A stretch of 64,000 nt of DNA, from positions 103,402,269 to 103,466,268 of the forward strand of contig NC_064625.1 in assembly GCF_023898315.1 (NCBI RefSeq). Reading direction: 5' to 3'. The stretch is from Schistocerca nitens. Lineage: Eukaryota; Arthropoda; Insecta; Orthoptera; Acrididae. The notes under the pieces were generated by a model, which worked only from the letters and a program-made list of their open reading frames with translations, was not told where the DNA came from and made no database searches. Each line of letters starts with the position of its first letter. The first letter of the stretch is position 1. Made by a program: the position numbers and the translations under genes. Positions 1 through 11,944 of the stretch are shown here, one piece after another.

Positions 1-118
1 GAGGTTTAGCTGCCCTCTGTAATAAAAAAACTGAGTTAACCGATGAACAACGAACTTAAACGGATGTCTTACGATGTCCGCCCCGAGCAGATGCAACGAA
101 CAAAGGCGAATAACATGA

Positions 119-175
<57 letters not shown>

Positions 176-1149
176 AGATACAACTTCTAGAAATGTTCAA
201 AAACGACCTAAAGCTGACTTCAAATACAGTATAAAGTGCAATGCACCTCTCATTTTCGTTGTTTAACAGACTATCGTTGGGCCTCAGTGGCCTATTTTTA
301 TTGTCTTATCTATTAGTAACTAAACATTTTATTTTAATGAAATTCCAAGACTTTTCCTAATTAGTCGTGTTAGTCATAATTTTGGAAAATAATTACAAAA
401 AATTTACCAACAGCTTTGCGTTAAAGTGATGGTTCACATTTCCTCCCATATGAGCCTCGCAAGCCTGTGTAGTTAGAAGCAATTTTTAAACAACCAGATG
501 TCTGTCTGGAAGCATCTGTTTCATCATTTGCTAATCTTGACTTGAGTTATTCTTTCAATTTTCAACAGTCCTCCTTGTGATAAGCATAAACACTTGTCTG
601 TTCTACAAACTGAAAATTTGGAGAGAAGACTATAAGACGAGAAGATAAGGACTGCTGGAGCAGTCTTCTGATTCCAAAAACCACCCAGTGTGTCTGAATT
701 TTCCGGGTGATGATAATGAGCTGGACGTCGCTGAAAACTCAAAACAACACAAAGATCATAATGAAGAACCCCTTTTCAAAGAAGGAGCAGAACAATCTGG
801 CACTAATTCTGTTATTGTTTTCGCGTAATGCCAATGAAATAGGTGCTACAGCCCCTCAATCTGGAATTTCTGGTTGACGGAACAAAAAGGTTGTATTGAA
901 ATAAGACCATGGACCTACAAGATATTCGATTGGGAAAGGTGATAATGCTGAGTCTGGTTTCAAGTTGTTCTTTCGTGTAACCCTCATTGAGAATATATGT
1001 ATGTCGTCCAGCAAGGAAAGTCAAATTGTTTACAAGGACTGCATGAATATAATTTACATTAAATGACAAATTCTGACCCTAACTGGTGTTTACAACTCAA
1101 GAAATAACAATATCAGTTAGCCTTGGAGTGCGGAAAATGGTTGGCCACT
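1..1149. other. unclassified AT-rich sequence with a poly-A/(AG)n tract
   Basis: No gene or recognisable element was found here. A run of about 27 A followed by about 12 AG units lies at 124-175. It could be the tail of a decayed retroposon, but no body is recognisable next to it. The short ORFs in this stretch show no family motif. Confidence 0.5.
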
Positions 1150-1157
1150 ATTCAGTT

Positions 1158-1358
1158 GCCGGCCGATGTGGCCGAGCGGTTCTAGGCGCTCCAGTCTGGA
1201 ACCGCGTGAACGCTACGGTCGCAGGTTCGAATCCTGCCTCGGGCATGGATGTGTGTGATGTCCTTAGGTTAGGTTTAAGTAGTTCTAAGTTATAGGGGAC
1301 TGATGACCTCAGATGTTAAGTCCCATAGTGCTCAGAGCCATTTGAACCATTTTGAACC
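1158..1358 (+). mobile_element. tRNA-derived SINE, head type A (locust-type)
   Basis: Full-length-looking SINE. A tRNA-Leu-like head with an A box (gtggccgagcggttctaggc) and a B box (ggttcgaatcc) is followed by the shared body (gatgtccttaggtt, gggactgatgacctcag, gctcagagccatttgaacc). An 8-bp target-site duplication ATTCAGTT flanks it at 1150-1157 and 1359-1366. It is non-coding, would be transcribed from its internal pol III promoter and mobilised by a LINE. This copy lacks one gttag unit of the body compared with others in the window. Confidence 0.92.
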
Positions 1359-1581
1359 ATTCAGTTAAATTATGTCTCGCAACGACTTCCATGCTATCCT
1401 GAGGGTGTTGTGCTTTGGCAGTGCAGCAGCCCAATGTGAACATAGGTCGAGTGGCAATCAGAGAAGTTTTTGAGATGTGGGAAACTACCCTCTGAGGGAT
1501 GCCTGTATTCCATGGTACCATTGCTCAACTCACATTGCTTCATCCATACTGGAGATGACAGTGATTGCTCAGCGCGCGTGC

Positions 1582-1604
1582 CCACACACACACATACACA
1601 CACA

Positions 1605-1647
<43 letters not shown>
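1582..1647. repeat. compound microsatellite (CA)n-(CT)n
   Basis: About 12 CA units with one interruption are followed by about 18 CT units. ORFs in both strands that read through it are artefacts of the repeat. Confidence 0.95.
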
Positions 1648-1648
<1 letters not shown>

Positions 1649-3268
1649 CTCTCTCTTTACACTAGGACATCCCAATACAATAATAATACTGATGACCATT
1701 TGGAAAACAGTTCAAAGGAATAACAATTGCCAAATCAAGTTGCCTTAATTTACTGCAAGATTTGACGCTGTTATTTTGCTTATTAGCACAAATGAACTTT
1801 AAAACTTGTGATTCTTAATTTTTTCACACTTATGCCAACACCTTCTTACGGTTCTCACTGTTGAGAGCTCTAGATTCCTATTCTGCATAAAGGCAATTAG
1901 ACTTCAATGGAAATTAATTAATATTTTACCTGTTGTCTCATTGTCATTTTCTTCTAGGTACAAAACATCCAGTTAAGCTCTACTCTTTGCTGGTGCTAAA
2001 GCTTTAGCACTACAGAATTTCATTTAAATCATGATCTGCATATTTGTGATTAATTAACAAAAATTTTTTACAGTCACCTTGTCTATATGAACAGTGACAC
2101 ATGCTTCTTCACAATAAAAATGTGTTGCATAGTGCCGGAACACACAGATGCACCCATCTACTATCATAATGAGAAAGCCAGAGAGCAATATATTTATCTG
2201 TAAAAATCTTCATTTGTTCTAGAAAGAAAAAAAGCTGAATGAGACATTTTTAAACATCACTAAAAATAATTAAAATCACATCTGAAGGCTACTCCACTCA
2301 TAACTTTGCTTAACATCATCGTACAATTGAAAAGTTTCACTGCCTGACTGGAAGAGAAATGCCATGGTTGCTTGTTCCTATAGCATATAAAAAGAGTCCA
2401 AAACATTGTGCTATTAACGCTTTTTGTGTGAAAAGTGAATGGTTATGTATGAATGCATTTTCTTCTATGAAGAATCCAAATTCAGCAGCTGAGCTACTAA
2501 CATGGTCTCCCTGTTTATGTGCACAACACATGACCAGCACTTCCAGTGGCTGGTGAGTTGCTGTCCGACCTCATACTGTTGTTAGCAATAATATTTTGTA
2601 GAGATAAACTGCAATGAACTCTTCAAGGAGTTTGGAATTCTTACACTTACAATCCAGAAAATTTACTATTTAAGGGCATTTATGGCAAATGACAAAACTA
2701 TATTTCAAACAAGCTTTGACAATGCCCATACCAAGAATGCAAAATATAAAAAGAGTCTTCTTATTTGTTCTCTGTTATTATGAAACAAAATTAAATACTT
2801 CAGTCTGATGCAAGAACTTTTAACAGTTCGTCCTCACATAACTGGAAATCTTCAGAAATGAAAAGTTTAACTAAGAGAATATTTTATTAGCTGTTTCCTG
2901 CATGGATCATGTGTATTTGAGATTTGAAAGACCATTAGTTATACCAAACATTATGGCCTAAGATTCCAATCACCATATAGTGCATGGCATTCACTTCTCC
3001 TAGTAATCAGTACATTCTCATGATTTTTATGTGTGCGATAGATGAGCAGCATATTGCTGTAGCAACCAAAGCAGATACTTTCTTTTAAGTAAATGTTTCA
3101 CTTACATAAGCAGCCAATTTGCAGTCTTTTAGAGCAGAAATAGTGTTCGACGAGGCCTCAGTATGAGATATAAGCTCCCAGTCATCAGTGAAAACTGTTG
3201 ATGAAGCTTCCAGAAAAAGGCAGACCCCTGTGGCAATATAGATTTTTTATTGTTACACACCCTTACCT
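1648..3268. other. unclassified AT-rich sequence
   Basis: No gene, terminal repeat or familiar element was recognised in this stretch. ORFs are below 70 codons and lack motifs. Confidence 0.4.
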
Positions 3269-3269
3269 C

Positions 3270-3408
3270 AGGAAACAGGCCAAGGAAAGGGAAAGCCTAC
3301 TTTACAGCACATGCAAGTAAAGAAAAATTTTGACACTGTTACCTGGAATGCACTCTTTGACATTCTTATGGGAGCACTGAGTTACCTACAACTTGCATAG
3401 CAAGAATC
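3270..3408 (+). pseudogene. RTE-like LINE reverse transcriptase fragment
   Basis: Translation gives GKGKPTLQHMQVKKNFDTVTWNALF-like text. This is a decayed version of the block RKGKPTFxAFVDLEKAFDxxDW seen at 14450-14520. It belongs to the first reverse transcriptase motif (the FVDLEKAFD aspartate region). Only about 45 codons remain and both ends fade into unclassified DNA, so it is an old, heavily truncated copy. Confidence 0.65.
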
Positions 3409-3844
3409 AAAGATCAAAAACACAGGCAGTAGTTGAGAAGTGAGTGAGACATCACTGCAGCACAATTCAGCTCAGTTTCCCGAACGTTTTCAGGTTCGTA
3501 TTTGCGACAATTTGCAATTGTTAGGAACGTGTCGGTAGGTTTACAAATAAGACACGCTTTCCATTTGAAAATGTGATTACGTGCTGCACATTTACATAAC
3601 TGAATTTTTTCTTTATTTTTTAAACTTTTAATCCACAACAAATTTTGATAAATGGAACCTAGCCACATATGTACTATCTATTTAGAAAGGTACCCATCGA
3701 GTAAAAGGAATCAATAATTAAAAATAATTTCAATTTCTTTAATAAAATTTTCATCATCTGCCAGCACCTTTAATTCCTAATTTGTCCATGCTGAGAAGGC
3801 CCAAGGGATGTTGACATGACACAGTGCCATTCTGTGCCTTGCAG

Positions 3845-4085
3845 TGTCATGGGTGTGGTATGTACAGGCGTGTAATCAGCACACCACTTTCCAGGTCATT
3901 TTGCAAATTTTCCAGACTATGTGGCAGCTATTACTCAGTCAAGTAGCTCCTCAGTTGGCAACACAAGGCAGAATGCACCTCGCACCATTGCTCCCACCGA
4001 GAAAAAAATACCTGGCAGTACTAGGAATCAAACCCAGATCCTCCGGGTGGCATCCATCTGTGCGGACCTTCAGCCATGGAGGTGG
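3845..4085 (-). mobile_element. tRNA-like SINE, head type D, decayed
   Basis: On the minus strand the sequence reads as a tRNA-like B box (gggtttgattcctagtactg), then tttttctcggtgggagcaatgg, then a body with actgaggagctacttgactg. I recognise this order from memory as a dispersed SINE of orthopteran-type genomes. The A box region near 4070-4085 is degraded and no target-site duplication was found. Confidence 0.6.
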
Positions 4086-4599
4086 ATTTAAATCACACGA
4101 GAGCCCATCAGATATTTTTATGGGGTATACTTTGCTTCTTTTTGTGCAAGATTACAGTTAAATTGTGGATAGTGGTCACTGTTTTTGTTCCCACAGTTAT
4201 TTATACAAATGATGCCATTATTTCCAATTTATGCCTCATTCTTCACATCAAACTACACGAGAGACTGAATTTACTGCTCATGTTGTTAGCGGGACGAATT
4301 ATTTAAAACATTGTGAAATGAAGTTTGAGAATGGGCATCAGATGTTACTGTTACAGCATGTTTCTGTGCAATGAATATTTTGTGTTTGTATATAAAATTG
4401 CCCAGAGAATTACTACGTACGGTATCAGTGAATGGAAGTATTTGAAGTAAGCTAATTTTCTAATGTTTTCACCACCAAAATCAACAATTACAGCAAATTT
4501 TTCTGAATTTATGTATTTGAGAAGCTCCGTAATATGTTATTTCTGTAATATTTTATTTCCAATCCAAGTACTGATCAGTAAGCTCCCTGACGGATTTTG
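4086..4599. other. unclassified AT-rich sequence
   Basis: No recognisable gene or repeat. Confidence 0.4.
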
Positions 4600-5225
4600 A
4601 AAGTACGTTTTAGATGTTCCCTTACCTCGGTCGTATTGTTATTGATAACAGAATACCTTGCCTCAGATAGAATTGAATCAACTATATTTGTCCCAAGTCA
4701 TGTTGGAAAGCATCTACCAAGAACAATAATATTTTTAATGCATTTATTGCTTCCTCTATTGTTACAGATCAGTCAGGCTCGATTACGATGCTTGCGTCAT
4801 CAGCGAAGATAACTGCTTCTTCTTATCAATGTAAGGCAAATCACATTTATATAATAGCAAAAACAGGACTGGTCCCAGAAATGAATCCTGTGGAACACCA
4901 GAAGTAATTTGTCCCCATTATCCCCGAGACTGTACATTTTATGTAACACAACCCTTCGCTTTCTCTCTGTTATATAAGGAGGAAATCAATTACTCGTCGT
5001 ACCTCGAAAGCCATAAAATATGTTTCCCCAAAAGAATGGTAGGATTTACAGTCAAATACCTGAGATAGATCGTAAAAAATCCCATTAAGTGAAATCGTGT
5101 CATTCAGATATATCACTGAAACGGTAAAGCACGTGTTCGAGTGGGGAGGCCGGTCTGGAATCCAAATAGTAACTGAATCAGACCCTCATATTTGCAGATA
5201 TGCTCAACCAATTTTAAATACATTG
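4600..5225 (-). pseudogene. decayed non-LTR retrotransposon (reverse transcriptase region)
   Basis: In pieces, the minus strand gives DLSQVFDC (5040-5075), a finger-palm stretch ending VRRVIDFLL, then SxLGPVLFLLY (4870-4910) and an FADDAS-like stretch (4780-4800). This is the motif order of a LINE reverse transcriptase (DLSKAFD, SVLGPLLF, FADD). Several frame changes separate the pieces. The style is Jockey/CR1-like rather than the RTE-like family elsewhere in the window. No endonuclease domain and no 3' tail are visible. Confidence 0.7.
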
Positions 5226-5275
5226 CCTGACAAAAAAGAGTGAAGCATTCCATAGATGAGGAGGAAACAAAACGG

Positions 5276-5294
5276 AAAAAAAAAAAAAAAAAAC
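5276..5294 (+). repeat. poly-A tract
   Basis: Run of 19 A next to the block at 5295-6300. It could be read either as a retroposon tail on the plus strand or as simple low-complexity sequence. Confidence 0.9.
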
Positions 5295-6300
5295 TTCAGA
5301 GACTGGGAGGATATGTGATGCTTTATTGTTTGCAAAACTGTGACAAATTTACAAGGGATTTGACAGTATGAGCAAAGTTATCAATACGACACTCCACCCC
5401 CTCTCTCATGAAGTTATGTACCGAATCAGTTCGTTACGGCACCATAAACCCATTGCACCTTCTCCTGGGGCAAACTAGCACACGACTGTCGAAACTGGTT
5501 TCCGATATCCCAGTTACTGGCACGGGGACAGCCAGTCCCACACGTTCTGTGGGGGGCAGTTCTGTAGATGTCTCTGTGACATCGAAGTACTCCCACGGCC
5601 AGTCAGTTCGTAGACACTTGGCTCGTGTGGATGAGCTTTCTCCTGACAGAAAAATGGCACTTCGACACTGTCACATGAAAGGTAATAGTGTTGTCCATTC
5701 TTCGTTGTCTCTGCACTGCTCCAGATGCAGCCATTTGTGTTCTGCCTTTGCACAAAATGGTAATTTCCTAGTGCAACTGCTGCTAGTCTCAGCAAAATTG
5801 TGCAGGACGATGCAGAATGTTGTGGGGAGTCCGATATTCGTTTTCGGATGGCAGGCGCAGATGTGAAGGAGACGTACTCGGTGCATAATACAGCAATCGT
5901 ACCTCATAATCTTCAGACGAGTTCGCCAGAACCTCGACAGAGTATACGCTCAGCTTAATGTTCCCATGCCGTATGGCATCGGGCCACTATCACATCTGAG
6001 TGCGCCACAAATCTAGATACTGCACGATGCAACCAACCACCCGACCGACCAACTGGAGACCCACCCTTTCCAAACTCTGCCAGGTACTGGTAACACTGTC
6101 TCACATGAGTATGTGGCACCTTCGTGTCCTACACAGTGATCAGTCAACATCTGATTCTGTCCACACGACTTATAGAGATACTGTAGGCATGCTAACAACA
6201 TGCAACATGAACAACACTAAGGCACCCTGGCGGCTTTTCCACCTGTTACAGGGAATTCCAGCTATAATCATTTACACAACTTCCAGTGATGTTTAGACAT
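5295..6300. other. unclassified GC-richer block with ORFs on both strands
   Basis: This kilobase is clearly richer in G and C than its surroundings. Both strands are fairly open: a 152-codon ORF lies at 5408-5866 on the plus strand and ORFs lie at 5514-5795 and 5671-5907 on the minus strand. None shows a domain I recognise. A minus-strand AATAAA lies near 5325, which would suit a transcript end for minus-strand reading. It is most likely a fragment of a dispersed repeat, but the family is unknown. Confidence 0.35.
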
Positions 6301-6397
6301 TCAACTATCTTCTGGGTGTGCCCTTTCTTTTTTCAGGCAGTTTCCAACACTTGAGAAAGAAGTCAGTACTGAAACAGGTGATAGGTATTAATATACG

Positions 6398-6458
6398 TCC
6401 TACTGCAGGGACCGATGACCTCACTGTTTGGTTCCCTCCCCAAAACCGACCAATCCTA
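6398..6458 (+). mobile_element. 3' fragment of SINE family b
   Basis: The stretch gggaccgatgacctcactg followed by ttccctccccaaaaccgac matches the 3' part of the SINEs at 59660-59872 and 62977-63194 (gaccgatgacctcgctgtc, ccccaaaacaaccc). The head is missing. Confidence 0.65.
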
Positions 6459-6693
6459 CTCCATTTGTTAAAGAGGAGCCTAATGACAGCATAGTTTGTC
6501 TGGGTGGATACCTTGCAATTGAAGAAAGTAGCTGTATCAGAATAAATTTTTAATATTTTGAATACACTGTTTTTACATTTAAGAGAATTAATTATTTTCC
6601 TGATTTCCCTGGAAAAAGTAAGAATGATCTGAAATTCACTATTGTCACATATACTGCAGTACTAACTGTAATGATTAATTAATTTATTTACAG

Positions 6694-6970
6694 TGTAGGA
6701 AAAGATAGATTGCTAATTACTGTAAAGGAGAGACAATGAGTTGCACACAGGCACAATTCAGTGACACTTAAACATAAGCTTCCAGACAGCCTTTCGGAAA
6801 AAGAAACACACATCATTCATTCACATGAGAAGAGTGCGTACTTCTCTTTCTTTTTCTGACAGAGGCTGTGGCCAAAAGCTTATGTGTAAGCATCATCTTT
6901 TAATTGTGTCTGTCTGCAACTTAACTTGTCATCTTCACGGTTAGTAGCAATCTGCGTTTTCCTACATTGT
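6694..6970. repeat. foldback (inverted-repeat) element FB1
   Basis: The left arm (about 6694-6810) and right arm (about 6848-6970) are inverted copies. The reverse complement of the left arm gives gcttatgtttaagtgtcact, aattgtgcctgtgtgcaact and tagcaatctatcttttccta, matching the right arm with scattered differences. The centre is about 35 bp. There is no coding capacity. This is the architecture of a foldback repeat or a MITE, mobilised in trans if at all. No clean target duplication was found. Confidence 0.75.
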
Positions 6971-7558
6971 CGATATTCCAACCTGGAATTTCCACAGTTT
7001 GATTTGTTTATTGGACACGCGTGATCTGATATGACACAGTGTGCTACTGATGTCAGACAAAACACTACTGTAATATTTACAATGGGTGTATTATGGTTTA
7101 CATACAATACACAACAACATGTTTATATAAGGTTTGTATTTACATTACATTGATACTTGTTCCACAGATCATGAATCAACTTCTTGTAGTTATTTGGGAC
7201 ATGTTAGTTTAACAAAAGTTTTATAAAACAGTTACTACTTCATATCTAAAAATTTATCTGTTGGCATAATTCACCCCTTTCTGTGCCAAAGTCAGATTCA
7301 ACCCAGAACTGAATAGTTTGTGCATTACATGAAAATCATAACCAGTATATTTACTGTTGTAGGTACTCTTTTTACCGAGTAAACACAGACTTGAAAGGAG
7401 CTTACTCAGCAGCTGAAAATCCGTATGGAATGGTCTGTTTTGACAGAGTTGCACGTAACACATGCAAGCCCGAGTTTGTTCTAGTGTTATGTTAGTGAAT
7501 TTCATTGTTTTTCATAAGTCAAATTCAGCTGGCACTAGATTGTTTTTTAAGAACTTCA
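6971..7558. other. unclassified sequence
   Basis: Nothing recognised apart from short motif-free ORFs. It may include the eroded 3' part of the LINE that follows on the minus strand. Confidence 0.35.
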
Positions 7559-7559
7559 C

Positions 7560-8470
7560 AATCTCAAGTATGTATACGCAAGGAAGGGTTAGGATCTCCA
7601 GCGTCTTGAAAACAGGTTTTCAAGAGTCTCTAATCTTACTTCCATTAGTGATCCTCATGGCCCTCTTTTGGATTCTAAAAGTACTAAAAGCAGCTTGAGA
7701 CTCTCCCCGGAAGACACACCATATCTTAGGTGAGACTGTTACAAGCACGCACTGCCTAGAAACTAATAAGTGCATTCTGAGCATACATACAAACACTGTG
7801 CATAGCAGCCAGTATTTGTTCTAATGTTTATCTGATCAGTATGTTTATTCCATTTCAGGTTATCTTGTAACTACAGACCCAGGAATTTGAATTCAGAGTT
7901 ACTTTCTAATGGTTGGTTATTTACTGTCACAGGTGCTTAAGTGTGGTTTGTATTTTGTGTGCCGTGGAAGTTCCTTGAAACTTTCTTTTCTATGTTCTTC
8001 ATTAGTCAAGTTCACAGCTTTCTGTACTGGCTGTGTGTTGCCCCTTTTGAGAAGTGCAGTTGTGTTATCTGCAAAAATAATCATTCTGTGACAATTAACA
8101 TTCAGGTTCAAGTCATTGATGTACTGGAGGAAAAACAGAAGCCCCAGTACTGTGCTCTGAGGCATGCCTTGATTACTACCAGACAGTCTCTTAGTTACTG
8201 AACAGAGTTGTTTGTTGGTGTACTTCATGCTCACCTGTGAGTGATTACTTAGGAATGATGCACTGATTCCATACTGTTCAATTTTTATCAGTAATATTTT
8301 GTGACCACTGTGTCAAAAGCCATTGCCAGATCAAGAAATATTCGTGTAGTGGGTTGTTATGTGTCTAATAGATCTGATATAGTATCAATGCATTCATATA
8401 CAGCAGTTTCTTTAGGTTTGTTGTTTCTAAACCCATACTGAGATGTACTCAGTATTCTTCTTTTGTAAAT
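7560..8470 (-). pseudogene. decayed non-LTR retrotransposon (reverse transcriptase)
   Basis: Minus-strand reading gives, in order: FLDLAMAFDTV (8290-8340), GMPQSTVLGLLFFLQYIND and IIFADNTTALLKRG within the ORF at 7917-8234, then PVTVNNQPLESNSEFKFLGL (7840-7930). The catalytic FADD motif reads FADN here, so the second aspartate is lost. The order is that of a LINE reverse transcriptase, with the C-terminal thumb region at 7620-7760. There are several stops and frame shifts. The clade is not certain (Jockey/CR1 group is likely). Confidence 0.78.
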
Positions 8471-8527
8471 GAAGCCCTTTTTTTATTTTATTTTTTTCCA
8501 AATATATTAGAGAAGCAGCATTGTTAA

Positions 8528-8665
8528 CTCTCAATCACACGGATCCAGGTTCAGTTCATGCTCATGCCAGAGATATTTCTCCACTCATCATCATTGACAT
8601 ACCAGTTGCCGAAGTGGCATCAACTAAAAATACTTGCACCGGGCAGCCATACTTCCCAGAAGGGA
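8528..8665 (+). mobile_element. SINE family c, 5'-degraded copy
   Basis: The stretch cagttgccgaagtggcatca, acttgcaccgggcagccata and the following cccagaaggga match the body of the better preserved copy at 36816-37045 (agtcaccgaagtggcgtcaa, gacttgcaccaggcgaac, cccgatgggagg). The head with its B box (ccaggttcagttc) is poorly preserved. It abuts and interrupts the RTE-like fragment downstream. Confidence 0.65.
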
Positions 8666-8666
8666 A

Positions 8667-8862
8667 CTCGTGCATAGTCAACACTGCCAAAAGCATTTTC
8701 TACAATTATAAATTCTGGCCTGCCTTTTTGAAACCTTTCTTGTAAGGCAAGCTGCAGAGTAAGTGTTACTTCACAGATTCTTATATATCTCCAGAACCCA
8801 AACTGATCTTCCTCCGCACAGCACTGTACCAGTATTCCATCATTCTGTCGATAATTCATGTT
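8667..8862 (-). pseudogene. RTE-like LINE reverse transcriptase fragment
   Basis: Minus-strand translation shows EEDQFGFWRYIRICEVTLTL, then QERFQKGRPEFIIVENAFGSVD. This is the same block as LREDQFGFCRNVRTCEAILT ... FVDLEKAFDNIDW at 14340-14520. It is a fragment of about 65 codons, 3'-truncated at the SINE next to it. Confidence 0.75.
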
Positions 8863-9218
8863 TGTATTTTGCAACCATTACTTTTTACTCTTGTGGTTCA
8901 TTAATATTCACACTAGTTAGCATCCTTTTTTTTTTTGTATTGATACTATTATACTGTTTCTGAAGTCTGAGGCTATTCTGCCCATTTTATGTAACCTACA
9001 TATCAAGTGGAACGGTTTCAACATCGTTGGATTTCCCAGTTTCTTAATAATTCTGAAGGAATGTCACCTTCTGCAAGTGCCTTGCTTAGACGTAGATCTT
9101 ACAGCATTCAGTCCAATTCTTACTCAACTACATTTTTCACCTCATCTTCAATTTGTCGAGTATAATGTGACATTTAAAGTTAAGGGGGAAGCTTTCAAAT
9201 CTTCTTATTACGTAATTT
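8863..9218. other. unclassified sequence
   Basis: Nothing recognised. Confidence 0.35.
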
Positions 9219-9255
9219 CCCCCCCCCCCCCACCACCACCACCACCACCACCACC
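9219..9255. repeat. poly-C and (CCA)n tract
   Basis: Thirteen C residues are followed by eight CAC/CCA units. The polyproline ORF across it is an artefact. Confidence 0.95.
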
Positions 9256-9891
9256 CAGGCCTAGCACTCCCATCCGAGAGATTATGCACTACTGAGAGGT
9301 CAACAGAAACCACTCCATGCTGGCATTGACTCTAACCTGTGACAAAATCATGTTGTATGTGGCATCATATGTAGGGGTGCATTTGGAACTTGGCTAGTGA
9401 GAAGAGAGCATTTTGAAGCAAGTATGTCACTTGAGGTGGTGCTCAGTTATAGTAGATGTTGATTTCAGGAAAGTTGTTGAGTGTGCTGTTAACTGTAAAA
9501 GGTCGATGTGTGGTTTGGTTGGGTGACTGACCCAACAGTGAAGTTTGACAGCCATATGCACACAGAGGATATGCATTATATGCTAAGAACCACAACTTTT
9601 TTCAGAAGTAAAATCCAAAATGTGGAAAGGTTATGAAAATGGGAAAGTGGTGCTCTCTAGCAACAGTGATGTTTCTACAGGGTGCTTTCATGACGACTCT
9701 TTGCCAGGATCAACTTGGCATGGAACCTGGAAATAAAATTTTAGGCAGGCAACCAAAGATATCATTTACTTGCCTTTTATTTTTGGTACCACTCGTCTAC
9801 ATAGCTTTGTGCCCTTGAGAGAGGTGTCAATGTTTGTTCATTTACTGATCAGTTGGGAAGGGAAAGTGGGAAGGTTTACATACTTAAACAT

Positions 9892-9935
<44 letters not shown>

Positions 9936-11944
9936 TGTGTGATGTTTGAGTTTGAAAAATTAGTGTTGATCAGTGTGAGAGTATTTTTTCCTTTTTTACA
10001 TGGGATTTTTGGAGGGGGGGGGGGTTAATGGGGGCAGTTGTCAGTTGTGTGGGTGAATATTTTTTGTCTCTGGTTTGTGTATTAAGTGGTGCTTTCCTTT
10101 TTAGCTTTTGTTTTCTGCTAGTCTAATTTTTTTGTACATTTGTGTTTTTTGATGGATCAGTAAATTGAAGTTAATAATCTAAGTGCATATTGGTATGTTA
10201 TTTGGTTTCTTTGTGATTTCTTTTTCTTTAAAAAAAATACTGTGAAGTTCATACGAAAAATGCACATAACAATACAAGTCGAAAGTTGTAAATAACTATG
10301 ATTCAGATATCATTGTACTGTGGCTGGGGGGGGGGGGGGGATTGTGGAGTTCATTTTAACTATATACATATCTTTTCACTTTTCCCACCTTGTGTGCATC
10401 AATCAACTCTCAAAACTTCAAGAACAGTTAAATTTGTAAACCAGTCAAATGGAAACACAAAATGTGATTATGCTGCCATTTGTATACACATGGCACCTTT
10501 CGTAGCTAAGCATTGGATAATGACTGTGAAACAATGGAAAAGTGTTATTGAAAATAACAGCCCAAATGGAAAAGTGCTGCATTCATTTGGCTGTATACAT
10601 TAACTGCATTTGCCAATAGCTGTAGAATAACCCCTTCCCATGCAGATATTGCTGTTTTGTATTTAGCTGGTATTGTGGAGTTTTGTTTAACTATATAGGT
10701 TAATTGAAGATTATGATACCAATTTTGTGGTGTTTATTGAAGGATTTGTGGATTTTTGTTTAATTTTTCATTTGTTTAGTCTGGTTTGTCTCAGCCCAAA
10801 CCCAAAATCTTGTGGGGTTTCTCAATAGCCAGATATTGGTTTTTAGATTGTTTTAAATATATTTTTATGACAAAATTATTGTTGTTGTATGACTATTATC
10901 ATCACATAAGTGAGGAAATGTTTGACCTGCGACATCATCAAAATCCAATATGGCAGAATGGCAAAGCCAACACCCAGTATCGAACACTTTGGTATTTCCC
11001 CATTGACAGTGAGTGACTTCTGCTCTCAAACTGCTACATTATATGTTAAACTATGGGCTTCTGATTATAAATTCACAATTACTCTGCTAGCTACCATGTT
11101 CACAATTCTGGTTTTTTTCTGCCAATGTCTGTGTCTTGAGGACTACAGTTTAAACATTTACACAACAATGATCACAGCCAAGTGTGCATAAGTTGAACAA
11201 ACTTACATTGCAGCCATAGCATCTAAAACTATTATTAATGACAAATAACATTCACTATGAAACTTCCTGGCAGTTCCTCTGCTCCAAAGTGAAAGATTGA
11301 TTTTGGAAACAAATGCATTGCTTTTAACAAAAATTGACTTGAATGTGAAAAACTAACAACAGGTGGATGGTAAACATTATCAATATTAAATCTACAGTAA
11401 TACAATGCTTGGGGTAAACCTGAACTGGAAGAAGAAGTTAATTACAGTTAAGCACATGGTTGACAATAGTGTCATTAAATACGGAGCACTACTTAGGCTG
11501 GACTTCAAGTATGGAGGAAAAAAATGCACGTGGTTTGTTGAATACATTACCTCAGCAGTCACCAAAAGTGGTTTCAGAAAATAACAGTGTGTTTATACAT
11601 AATTATTCAACTACAACAACAACAAAAGTGCACTTAAGGGTCGGCAGCTTTCATGTTGCATGTTGCAGCTTGGTAACTGCTTGCACGGTGAAAGTAAATG
11701 TGATGAATGATGAGCCGGATGACTACACAAGATGGCAGAACAAGTAAGATAATAGTGTGAGGTGAATGTTGTCATGATGCGCAGTGTATGAAGTTACATG
11801 ATGCACAATGGAATATAGTGTGCTGAACATTGACATATGAAACAGAGCATTTCCAGTTTTCCCCAGTCACACTTGTTACCTTCACCAACTCCCAACCAAA
11901 CTGGAACACTTCAACCTAATCTTAAACATGGCTTCAACTGCGTA
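9256..11944. other. unclassified AT-rich sequence with mononucleotide runs
   Basis: No gene or element was recognised. Simple tracts: poly-T at 9892-9930, and poly-G near 10013-10024 and 10327-10340. A 15-bp match to the start of the tRNA-like dispersed repeat (gaaacttcctggcag) at 11259-11273 is too short to call. Short ORFs of 76-101 codons between 10298 and 11747 have no recognisable motif. Confidence 0.4.

Noticed and set aside
1394-1748. ORFs across the CA/CT microsatellite
   Set aside because: Translations are low-complexity artefacts of the simple repeat.
5408-5866. 152-codon ORF on the plus strand as a candidate gene
   Set aside because: No domain, no conserved motif, and the opposite strand is equally open, as expected for GC-rich DNA.
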